DNA of 5,033 bases from Gallicola sp. (GCA_012798975.1 JAAZME010000001.1:1-5033), one strand, 5' to 3'. Shown: positions 1-5,033, counted from the first letter of the stretch. Notes: generated by a model not told the origin, from the sequence alone. Numbers and translations: made by a program.

Positions 1-2
1 AG

Positions 3-329
3 ATTTTTAAATATTCTTTAATTCTCTCTATGTTAATGGCGGTGATTCGTTTCGTGATCTATTTAATCGGAAACTATCTAGTGGTGATAGATTCTATTTT
101 ATTGGCGAAACCTTTAGGAGCTCATCCAATCTTGTTTATCGTATTGGCAGCAGCTGCATTATTTGGATTATTGTCTCTGCACTGGAATAGATTTGATAAA
201 AAAGATTATCCGGCGGTTTTAGGTCTTGCAGCCGGGGGAGGATTAATTACGGCAATACTGATGTTTTTAGTAGGCAGTACAATATTTAGAATGCTGATTG
301 TGGGATTGGCACCGCATATAATCGGCTAA
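3..329 (+). CDS. small hydrophobic membrane protein, unknown function, probably 5'-partial
   Basis: I do not recognise the family. Counting from the ATG at 30 the protein has 99 residues, mostly hydrophobic, with three likely membrane segments at about residues 4-25, 31-50 and 61-95. The last is long enough to be two short passes or a hairpin. A charged loop (HWNRFDKKDY, 51-60) separates the second and third. No catalytic motif is visible. The start is uncertain: the ATG at 30 has no Shine-Dalgarno sequence in the T-rich DNA before it, and the reading frame stays open back to base 3 (adding IFKYSLILS), so the true start may lie outside the window. The stop at 327-329 is followed at once by the ribosome binding site of the PfkB-like gene, so the two are very likely co-transcribed. 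A membrane partner for that protein is possible but is only inference from context. Confidence 0.6.
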   Translation: MFKYSLILSMLMAVIRFVIYLIGNYLVVIDSILLAKPLGAHPILFIVLAAAALFGLLSLHWNRFDKKDYPAVLGLAAGGGLITAILMFLVGSTIFRMLIVGLAPHIIG

Positions 330-335
330 GGAGGA
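330..335 (+). promoter_or_regulatory. ribosome binding site of the PfkB-like gene
   Basis: GGAGGA begins immediately after the upstream stop codon and lies 4 nt before the ATG at 340. It fixes that start and ties translation of the PfkB-like gene to the membrane-protein gene. Confidence 0.8.
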
Positions 336-339
336 GTAT

Positions 340-1272
340 ATGATTTATACAGTAACCCTGAATCCCTCAATGGATTTTTTTGTGGATTTAGAAGAGCTGG
401 TTATTGGAGAATTGAACCGTATGTCGAACGACTATAAAGTTCCGGGAGGAAAAGGGATTAATATTTCCAGAGTATTAAGACAGCTGGGGATGCCTTCTGT
501 TGCGACAGGATTTATCGGCGGTTATACAGGTCAATTTATCGAAGACTGGCTAGAACGGGAAGATATACAAAGGGGCTTTATTCACGTAGATGATGATTCT
601 AGAATAAATGTAAAGCTCTTAAAACAAGAAGAAACAGTGATCAATGCAAAGGGTCCGAATGTTTCTGTTATGGAGTATCAGGAGTTTTTATATTATATGA
701 GCCGTGTAGAGGAAGGGGATACTGTGATTATGTCAGGATCCCTTCCGCCGACGATTACAGAGGAAGTTTACGACAGGGTAATTTCTATCTGCAATGCAAA
801 CAAAGCCCGATTTATTATGGATGTATATCCTCAGGAGATGGTAAAACTTTTAGATAAAGGGCCGATGCTCATCGTCGCAGACCACGATATGATAGAAAAA
901 ATGCTTGGAGTAGAAATCAAAAATCCTTCTGACCTTCATAAATACGCAAAGATCATCCTTGATCAAGGGGTAGATTATTTGATTTCGCCGGTAGAGGGCA
1001 GAGGGTCCATTCTCTTCACGAAGGATAAAGCGTACCACGGTCTTCGGATTACGGGAGAGTATGTGAATTCGGAAGGGGTTCGGGAAGCGATGATCGCCGG
1101 TTTTATTGCGACCTATATTAGATTGTCGGATCCTGTAGAAGCTTATCGGGTAGCTATAGCCTGCGGAGCGGCTACCGCATTTACACGGGATATGGCGAAA
1201 AGACCAGAGATTGAAGAAATGATTGAGAAAGTGGAAATCAACAAGATTGATTCTTCTACAGATATTTTTTAG
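340..1272 (+). CDS. PfkB-family 1-phosphofructokinase-like protein with degenerate catalytic motifs
   Basis: This 310-residue protein has the normal length of FruK/LacC-type PfkB kinases, which phosphorylate fructose-1-phosphate or tagatose-6-phosphate in the cytoplasm. The N-terminal half is canonical: TLNPSMD (6-12), the signature GGKGINISRVL (36-46), a RINVKL stretch (88-93) and SGSLPP (132-137), all linked to sugar-phosphate binding and the fold. The C-terminal half is not. The KPNxxEL region reads VADHDMI (179-185), the S-x-G-x-x-G strand-turn reads SPVEGRGS (216-223), and the GAGD anion-hole/catalytic-base motif reads GVRE (246-249, bases 1075-1086), so the catalytic Asp is Glu and the flanking glycine is Arg. 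The helix after it (AMIAGFIA) and the ACGAATAF segment are conserved, so the frame is intact. It may be a pseudokinase or sugar-phosphate sensor. A weak or re-specialised kinase is the alternative. Family assignment is firm; activity is unknown. Confidence 0.9.
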   Translation: MIYTVTLNPSMDFFVDLEELVIGELNRMSNDYKVPGGKGINISRVLRQLGMPSVATGFIGGYTGQFIEDWLEREDIQRGFIHVDDDSRINVKLLKQEETVINAKGPNVSVMEYQEFLYYMSRVEEGDTVIMSGSLPPTITEEVYDRVISICNANKARFIMDVYPQEMVKLLDKGPMLIVADHDMIEKMLGVEIKNPSDLHKYAKIILDQGVDYLISPVEGRGSILFTKDKAYHGLRITGEYVNSEGVREAMIAGFIATYIRLSDPVEAYRVAIACGAATAFTRDMAKRPEIEEMIEKVEINKIDSSTDIF

Positions 1273-1278
1273 GCATAT

Positions 1279-1316
1279 AAGAGTTTCCCCTTGTTTTGAG
1301 GAGGAGACTCTTTTTA
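1279..1316 (+). terminator. terminator-like hairpin after the PfkB-like gene
   Basis: AAGAGTTTCC (1279-1288) pairs with GGAGACTCTT (1303-1312) over 10 positions including one G-T wobble, with a 14-nt loop and a T run at 1311-1315. It begins 6 nt after the PfkB-like stop codon. It ends so close to the next start codon (1329) that no promoter fits between, so it may be leaky, an attenuator, or an RNA-stability hairpin. Confidence 0.6.
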
Positions 1317-1317
1317 T

Positions 1318-1323
1318 AGGGGA
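1318..1323 (+). promoter_or_regulatory. ribosome binding site of the peptide-binding lipoprotein gene
   Basis: AGGGGA lies 5 nt before the ATG at 1329, directly after the T run of the hairpin. The spacing is rather short. It supports the ATG at 1329, which also gives a complete lipoprotein signal peptide. Confidence 0.55.
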
Positions 1324-1328
1324 ATGAG

Positions 1329-3098
1329 ATGAAGAAAATATTTCTGATGTGTACAGCAGTAATCCTTCTTTTTGCAGCAGCTTGCGGCAGAGAAAACCAA
1401 GAAACAGCTGAAATAGTGGAAGAAGGAAAGAAAGGAGTCGTCAGCCATTCCGGGGAACCCGTTCCTGGAGGGGTTTTTAAAGTCGGCTTAAGCGGCGAGA
1501 CTTCTTTCGACGGTGTTTTTTCCTACTTGTATTATGAAAACCCTATGGATTGGAAAATCATGGAGGATACAATGTACGGTTCTTTGGAAAGGGGAGAAGA
1601 TCTAGAGTATAAATCTTCTGAAGTACTGTCCTTTGAACCGAATACGGAAAATGGAACATTGAAGATGGAGATTTTAAGCGATAAATTTAAATGGTCCGAT
1701 GGATCGAAGGTTACGTCAAAAGATTTTGCCTATGCTTATGAAATTATAGGACATCCCGACTATACAGGTCTTAGATACGACGATGCAATGAAAAATATTA
1801 GAGGAATGGAAGAGTATCATGCAGGAGAAGCGCAAAGGATATCCGGTGTCCGTACACCAGACGAGAATACGATTATTATAAGCTACAAGGAGTTTTCTCC
1901 CGATATATTGTGGGGGGAAGGGGTCTTAACGGAACCTGTTCCTTCTAAGCAGATGGAGGGGGTATCCATAACAGAACTTCCGAATTCAGAAGTTGTGCGT
2001 GTCAGTCCTCTATCAGCAGGTCCTTTTTCTATATCCCAGATTATTCCACAAGAAAAGATTGTTTTTAAAGCGAATGAGCATTTTTGGGCAGGGAAACCTT
2101 CTTTAGAAGGGGTAGAGTTTGAGTGGATGAAACCCATTGAAACCTTAGCGGCGTTAGATCAGGGGAGGTTTGATTATATAGAAGGACTTGATCCTACTTT
2201 ATACTCTCAAGTTTCAAAGTATACAAACTATTCCATACTGAAAAAACAAGATCTTACTTATACGTATTTAGGTTTTAAACTAGGAAAATTAACAGGAGAA
2301 GAAGAAATAGAGGTTCAGACAGATTCGAACAGCAAGATGGCTAATGGAAATCTTAGAACAGCTATGGCTTATGCCATCGACCGGGAAAAAGTAGCTGCAG
2401 AATTTTTTAGAGATTTAAGATCTCCGGGGAATTCACTGATTCTTCCCATGTATGAAAATCTTTCTCCTAAAAATCCTCCAGGATTCCCCTATAATCCAGA
2501 AAATGGAAAGCAGCTTCTAGAGGATGCAGGGTATAAAGATATAGATGCAGACGGCTATAGAGAAGATCCAGAGGGGAATCCTTTGAGTATATCCTTTGCA
2601 CTGGCAGAGGATGGATATCTTTCTGAAGAATTAGCAGCCTACTATATCGGAGCTTGGAAAGAGATCGGTTTAAATGTAATCCTGACAGATGGGAAGCCTT
2701 TAGAATTTCAGGATTTATACAATCGTTTAAAAGACGATGATCCAGCGATAGATGTGTATCAAGCTACTTGGGGACTGACACAAAATCCGAATCCTTCACT
2801 TTATTACGGAAAAAATTCAGAATATAATTATCCCAGATTTTCCACAGAGGAACTGGAAGAGAATTTAAACAGAATCAGCAGCCGGGAAAGCTTCGATTTC
2901 GACAAGAGAAATGCCAATTATGGAGAATTTCATCAGATTATGACGGTCGAAACGCCGGTAATCCCTCTGTATTACAGAGATCAGTACTCTGTGATTAATA
3001 AACGAGTAGATCATTTTGAAGATACATATCCGGATGGAGAGACAAGAAATTGGAGATGGAATCAGATTATTTTAAATCGAGAAGAGCCGGTTTCTTAA
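1329..3098 (+). CDS. oligopeptide ABC transporter substrate-binding lipoprotein (OppA/AppA type, SBP_bac_5)
   Basis: This is a 589-residue extracytoplasmic solute-binding protein of family 5, which captures peptides (some members bind nickel or other solutes) for an ABC importer. The N-terminus is a lipoprotein signal: KK at 2-3, a hydrophobic core, and a lipobox FAAAC with Cys19 as the expected lipidation site. A polar linker (about 20-45) precedes the binding domain. Family hallmarks are PGGVFKVGL (46-54), the FKWSDGSKVTSKDFAYAYE block (120-138), LRTAMAYAIDRE (342-353, the conserved helix near the hinge), a DADGYREDPEG turn (406-416) and the C-terminal TPVIPLYYRDQYSVI (542-556). Length and order match full-length OppA/AppA proteins. 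No permease or ATPase gene is adjacent, so it works either with a transporter encoded elsewhere or as an orphan binding protein. The ligand cannot be read from the sequence. No clear intrinsic terminator follows it. Confidence 0.93.
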   Translation: MKKIFLMCTAVILLFAAACGRENQETAEIVEEGKKGVVSHSGEPVPGGVFKVGLSGETSFDGVFSYLYYENPMDWKIMEDTMYGSLERGEDLEYKSSEVLSFEPNTENGTLKMEILSDKFKWSDGSKVTSKDFAYAYEIIGHPDYTGLRYDDAMKNIRGMEEYHAGEAQRISGVRTPDENTIIISYKEFSPDILWGEGVLTEPVPSKQMEGVSITELPNSEVVRVSPLSAGPFSISQIIPQEKIVFKANEHFWAGKPSLEGVEFEWMKPIETLAALDQGRFDYIEGLDPTLYSQVSKYTNYSILKKQDLTYTYLGFKLGKLTGEEEIEVQTDSNSKMANGNLRTAMAYAIDREKVAAEFFRDLRSPGNSLILPMYENLSPKNPPGFPYNPENGKQLLEDAGYKDIDADGYREDPEGNPLSISFALAEDGYLSEELAAYYIGAWKEIGLNVILTDGKPLEFQDLYNRLKDDDPAIDVYQATWGLTQNPNPSLYYGKNSEYNYPRFSTEELEENLNRISSRESFDFDKRNANYGEFHQIMTVETPVIPLYYRDQYSVINKRVDHFEDTYPDGETRNWRWNQIILNREEPVS

Positions 3099-3139
3099 TT
3101 ATTAAAAAAATGTAACAAGTCTAAAAAGCTTTTAAAACA

Positions 3140-3159
3140 TTGGAAAATAGACTTTCCAA
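3140..3159. repeat. inverted repeat TTGGAAA-N6-TTTCCAA, possible operator
   Basis: Two perfect 7-base arms (3140-3146 and 3153-3159) are separated by 6 bases. The left arm coincides with the candidate -35 box and the right arm lies in the promoter spacer, which is where a dimeric repressor could act. As RNA it would be a weak hairpin with no T run, so it is a poor terminator. A second inverted repeat, AAGTCTA (3117-3123) with TAGACTT (3148-3154), overlaps it and could not form at the same time. Function is inference. Confidence 0.35.
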
Positions 3160-3168
3160 ATTGATAAT
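3140..3168 (+). promoter_or_regulatory. candidate sigma-A type promoter for the leader-aroF-tyrA unit
   Basis: TTGGAA (3140-3145, 4 of 6 to TTGACA) and GATAAT (3163-3168, 5 of 6 to TATAAT) are spaced by exactly 17 bases, which predicts a transcript start near 3175. A second candidate is TTGATA (3161-3166) with TATGCT (3186-3191), but its 19-base spacing is long. The DNA is AT-rich, so chance matches are easy. Position, upstream of the leader peptide and downstream of the previous gene, supports a promoter here. Confidence 0.45.
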
Positions 3169-3217
3169 AAATAACCAATTCATTTTATGCTTTTAAGTGT
3201 TAAAGTATTTCCTAGGC

Positions 3218-3223
3218 AGGAGA
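3218..3223 (+). promoter_or_regulatory. upstream ribosome binding site of the leader ORF
   Basis: AGGAGA lies 8 bases before an ATG at 3232 that is in frame with the aromatic leader peptide. Initiation here would give a 54-residue version. The frame also has an ATG at 3187, but it lacks any ribosome binding site and would fall close to the predicted promoter, so I do not use it. Confidence 0.45.
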
Positions 3224-3259
3224 TAGAAATTATGTTATTATTAATTCATCTTAGAAAAC

Positions 3260-3265
3260 AAGGAG
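3260..3265 (+). promoter_or_regulatory. proximal ribosome binding site of the leader peptide
   Basis: AAGGAG lies 8 bases before the ATG at 3274, ideal for initiation. It is the stronger of the two sites and gives the compact 39-residue leader peptide. Confidence 0.65.
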
Positions 3266-3273
3266 AAATTGTT

Positions 3274-3393
3274 ATGAAAAACCTAATGTCTTTTGCACAA
3301 TTTTATTTTAGCTTTTACTTTACTTATTTTTATGGTAAAGCTTTTTTGGGTTGCATGCATAGACATTTAAATTATTCTGAGATTCGTATATAA
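3274..3393 (+). CDS. Phe/Tyr-rich leader peptide of the aroF-tyrA attenuator
   Basis: This is a 39-residue ORF with a strong ribosome binding site. Between residues 7 and 20 ten of fourteen residues are aromatic (Phe at 7, 10, 12, 14, 16, 19; Tyr at 11, 15, 18, 20), encoded at 3292-3333, and Phe24 follows. There is no Trp. The design matches classical leader peptides such as that of enterobacterial pheA, where ribosome stalling at codons for the end-product amino acid controls downstream transcription. Here the downstream genes make Phe/Tyr precursors and tyrosine, and a strong terminator lies 24 bases past the stop codon. The peptide itself probably has no function beyond being translated. 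A longer 54-residue form starting at 3232 is possible. The alternative is a small hydrophobic membrane peptide, or chance enrichment of TTT/TAT codons in T-rich DNA, but position, ribosome binding site and the paired RNA structures argue against chance. Confidence 0.78.
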   Translation: MKNLMSFAQFYFSFYFTYFYGKAFLGCMHRHLNYSEIRI

Positions 3394-3433
3394 TTACAGA
3401 AAAATTAAGTCTATTAGAAGCTCCCAAAACAGC
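3340..3433 (+). promoter_or_regulatory. predicted antiterminator structure of the Phe/Tyr attenuator
   Basis: GCTTTTTTGGG (3340-3350), just downstream of the aromatic codon run, is complementary to CCCAAAACAGC (3423-3433) at 10 of 11 positions. The second segment is most of the 5' arm and part of the loop of the terminator, so the two structures exclude each other. Inside the enclosed region, ATAGAC (3359-3364) pairs with GTCTAT (3409-3414) and TTAA (3367-3370) with TTAA (3405-3408), extending the structure. The leader stop codon (3391-3393) sits in the inner loop, so a ribosome finishing the peptide would disrupt the inner stem. Pairings are read directly; the switching role is inference. 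Confidence 0.6.
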
Positions 3434-3456
3434 CGTTTTGGGAGCTTTATTTATTT
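3418..3456 (+). terminator. intrinsic terminator (attenuator) upstream of aroF
   Basis: AAGCTCCCAAAAC (3418-3430) and GTTTTGGGAGCTT (3435-3447) form a perfect 13-bp stem with a 4-base loop (AGCC), followed by a T-rich tail TTTATTTATTT (3446-3456). It lies between the leader peptide and aroF and is followed only 10 bases on by the aroF ribosome binding site, with no room for a separate promoter. It must therefore be read through for aroF to be expressed from upstream, as expected of an attenuator. Confidence 0.88.
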
Positions 3457-3465
3457 AAAATCAAC

Positions 3466-3473
3466 TAGGAGGA
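3466..3473 (+). promoter_or_regulatory. ribosome binding site of aroF
   Basis: TAGGAGGA ends 7 bases before the ATG at 3481. It is close to the consensus Shine-Dalgarno and sets the start of aroF. It lies outside the attenuator stem, so control is likely at transcription and not by hiding this site. Confidence 0.8.
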
Positions 3474-3480
3474 TACAATT

Positions 3481-4494
3481 ATGATTATCAAATTAAAACA
3501 AAACCCAGACAAAGAACAGGTAGCTCGATTAAAAGAATGGTTGACAAACCAAGGGGTGGAAGTTAGACCTACTGTAGGAGAAAATATTACGATCTTGGGA
3601 CTTGTAGGAGACACAACGAAGATTGATGCAAGTTTGATCAATGCTTTAGAGATTGTTGAAGCGGTGAAGAGAATTCAAGAGCCGTACAAAGAAGCAAACA
3701 GAAGATTTCATCCGGAGGATACAGTGATTACTTTAGAAAATGGAACAAAAATCGGAGGAAACAACTTTACAGTCATTGCCGGTCCGTGTTCTGTAGAATC
3801 AAAAGAGCAGATTATCGAAGTGGCGAAAGCTGTTAAGAAATCAGGAGCTACGATCCTAAGAGGGGGAGCATTCAAACCGAGAACATCGCCATACGCATTC
3901 CAAGGAATGGGAGCCGAAGGAATCGAGCTTCTGCTAGCCGCAAAAAAAGAGACAGGTCTTCCTATCGTTACAGAGATTATGGAGTCTTCACAATTGGAAT
4001 TATGCGATGATGTAGATATTATTCAAGTTGGAGCGAGAAATATGCAGAACTTCGAACTTTTAAAACGACTTGGAAAAATCGACAAGCCGATTCTTTTAAA
4101 ACGAGGACTTTCTGCTACGTACCAAGAGCTTATTATGAGTGCTGAATATATTATGGCTGGCGGCAACCGAAACGTCATTCTTTGCGAAAGAGGAATCCGT
4201 ACCTTCGAAAGAATGACTCGAAATACCCTTGATATCTCAGCGGTTCCGATTTTAAAAGAAGAAACACATCTTCCTGTTATTATCGATCCAAGCCATGCAG
4301 CAGGAATGAGCAGAATGGTAGAGCCTTTATCGTTAGCAGCAACAGCAGCAGGAGCTCATGGTATGATCATCGAAGTGCATAACGATCCGGAACATGCTTT
4401 ATGCGATGGTCCTCAGTCCTTGAAACCAGAGACTTTCGATAATGTGGCTAAGAAAATTTTCAAGCTTCACGATGCACTGGCAGAGCTTTCATAA
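3481..4494 (+). CDS. aroF: 3-deoxy-7-phosphoheptulonate (DAHP) synthase, type I-beta with N-terminal regulatory domain
   Basis: The enzyme condenses phosphoenolpyruvate with erythrose-4-phosphate to DAHP, the first committed step of the shikimate pathway, in the cytoplasm. The 337-residue length and layout match the Thermotoga maritima type: a ferredoxin-like (ACT-like) regulatory domain at about 1-70, then the TIM-barrel catalytic domain from about 90. Visible motifs are AGPCSVES (100-107), LRGGAFKPRTSPYAFQG (126-142), QVGARNMQNFELL (182-194), LLKRG (205-209), CERGIRTFE (235-243) and DPSHAAG (269-275). The expected metal ligands are present as Cys103, His272, Glu298 and Asp309. In the Thermotoga enzyme the N-terminal domain mediates tyrosine feedback inhibition, so feedback by Tyr or Phe is likely here too. 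It abuts tyrA and follows a Phe/Tyr attenuator, which supports a role in Phe/Tyr supply. No sign of damage. Confidence 0.96.
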   Translation: MIIKLKQNPDKEQVARLKEWLTNQGVEVRPTVGENITILGLVGDTTKIDASLINALEIVEAVKRIQEPYKEANRRFHPEDTVITLENGTKIGGNNFTVIAGPCSVESKEQIIEVAKAVKKSGATILRGGAFKPRTSPYAFQGMGAEGIELLLAAKKETGLPIVTEIMESSQLELCDDVDIIQVGARNMQNFELLKRLGKIDKPILLKRGLSATYQELIMSAEYIMAGGNRNVILCERGIRTFERMTRNTLDISAVPILKEETHLPVIIDPSHAAGMSRMVEPLSLAATAAGAHGMIIEVHNDPEHALCDGPQSLKPETFDNVAKKIFKLHDALAELS

Positions 4495-5033
4495 ATGAAA
4501 GTCGGTATTTTAGGACTGGGGCTGATCGGAGGAAGTTTTGCCAAGGCGCTTCATCGGATTTCTTCTCATACAGTTTTAGGATTTGATACAAATGAAAGCA
4601 CGATGGAAGCTGCATTAGCAGAAGGGATAATACAGGAAGAGTTAAATCAGGAAAATATAAAGAGCTGCGAGCTGATTCTTTTAGCAGTACGACCTGGGGC
4701 AGCTGTTGATTTTGTGAAAAAAAACAAGGAAAATATACGAGGAACCCTCTTAGATCTCTGCGGAGTAAAAAGAGTGCTGGAGGAGGAAATTCTTCCTCTT
4801 GCAAAAGAATATCAGTTTTCATATCTGGGAGGCCATCCTATGGCGGGCAGAGAACGAGGCGGCTATGACCGCTCTTTGCCTGAGCTGTATGATAAAGCAT
4901 CTATGATCTTTGTGGAAAATGAAACTTCAAAAGGTTTAGGTAAAAGATTAGAGCCTCTTTTTCGGGAAATCGGGTTTAAGAAAATTGTTTATTCCAACAG
5001 CTGTGAACATGACCGCATCATCGCGTATACGTC
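4495..5033 (+). CDS. tyrA: prephenate dehydrogenase, 3'-partial
   Basis: The frame is open from the ATG at 4495 to the window end (179 codons plus two bases). The enzyme oxidatively decarboxylates prephenate to 4-hydroxyphenylpyruvate, the precursor of tyrosine. The N-terminus is a Rossmann fold: GLGLIGGSF (7-15) binds the dinucleotide and Asp31 at the end of the second strand favours NAD+ over NADP+. LLAVRP (62-67) ends the next core strand. GGHPMAG (112-118) carries the conserved catalytic His114, and EHDRIIAYT (171-179) is the family's conserved HD-containing helix. The usual DxGSxK stretch reads DLCGVK (87-92), lacking its Ser. The start directly follows the aroF stop with no gap and in the same frame, and the only upstream purine stretch is weak (GGCAGAG at 4479-4485), so translation is probably coupled to aroF. 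The rest of the gene lies beyond the window. Confidence 0.93.
   Translation, partial: MKVGILGLGLIGGSFAKALHRISSHTVLGFDTNESTMEAALAEGIIQEELNQENIKSCELILLAVRPGAAVDFVKKNKENIRGTLLDLCGVKRVLEEEILPLAKEYQFSYLGGHPMAGRERGGYDRSLPELYDKASMIFVENETSKGLGKRLEPLFREIGFKKIVYSNSCEHDRIIAYT

Noticed and set aside
850..1038. Minus-strand ORF of 62 codons inside the PfkB-like gene
   Set aside because: Lies fully within a gene with clear family motifs, has no recognisable domain, and is best explained as a shadow frame.
1883..2137. Minus-strand ORF of 84 codons inside the lipoprotein gene
   Set aside because: Antisense to a well-supported SBP_bac_5 coding region, with no family signature.
3124..3133. Palindrome AAAAGCTTTT as terminator of the lipoprotein gene
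   Set aside because: It cannot form a stem with a usable loop and has no T run after it. Short A/T palindromes are common in such DNA.
3187..3273. Longer 68-residue form of the leader ORF starting at 3187
   Set aside because: No ribosome binding site precedes this ATG and it falls close to the predicted transcript start. The in-frame starts at 3232 and 3274 both have good sites.
3099..3480. T-box or other riboswitch as the regulator of aroF
   Set aside because: I looked for a T-box-like AGGGTGGNACCGCG stretch and saw none. The 5' region is short and AT-rich, and the aromatic ORF plus terminator explain the region better.
4460..4822. Minus-strand ORF of 120 codons across the aroF-tyrA junction
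   Set aside because: Antisense to conserved AroF and TyrA sequence. The low-complexity Leu/Ser-rich translation is typical of a shadow frame.

Overview
This 5 kb window looks like chromosomal DNA from a low-GC Gram-positive anaerobe, probably a member of the Clostridia. The base composition is AT-leaning, Shine-Dalgarno sites are strong (GGAGGA, AGGAGG), there is a lipobox-type peptide-binding lipoprotein, and the DAHP synthase is of the Thermotoga/Bacillus (type I-beta) kind with an N-terminal regulatory domain. All genes are on the + strand. I see no mobile element, CRISPR array, tRNA or rRNA.

Left part (1-3098): a small three-segment membrane protein, probably cut by the window edge, is followed 10 nt later by a PfkB/1-phosphofructokinase-like protein. 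This second protein keeps the sugar-phosphate-binding half of the family but has lost or altered most C-terminal ATP-binding and catalytic motifs (GVRE in place of GAGD), so it may be a pseudokinase. A terminator-like hairpin follows, and only 14 nt after its stem comes a lipoprotein of the oligopeptide-binding (OppA/AppA, SBP_bac_5) family. No permease or ATPase genes are visible.

Right part (3099-5033): an aromatic amino acid module. A non-genic stretch with a candidate promoter and an inverted repeat leads into a short ORF encoding a leader peptide with 10 Phe/Tyr residues in 14 positions. After it comes a perfect 13-bp hairpin with a T-rich tail, then aroF (DAHP synthase, first step of the shikimate pathway), then directly abutting tyrA (prephenate dehydrogenase, towards tyrosine, truncated by the window end). 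A segment just after the aromatic codons can pair with the 5' arm of the terminator (10 of 11 positions), as an antiterminator should. The arrangement strongly suggests ribosome-mediated transcription attenuation that senses Phe/Tyr-tRNA charging, instead of the T-box or TRAP mechanisms usually associated with Gram-positive amino acid operons. With the N-terminal regulatory domain of AroF, it would give two layers of end-product control (transcription and enzyme activity).

The attenuator is the most interesting item in the window. The degenerate PfkB protein is second.
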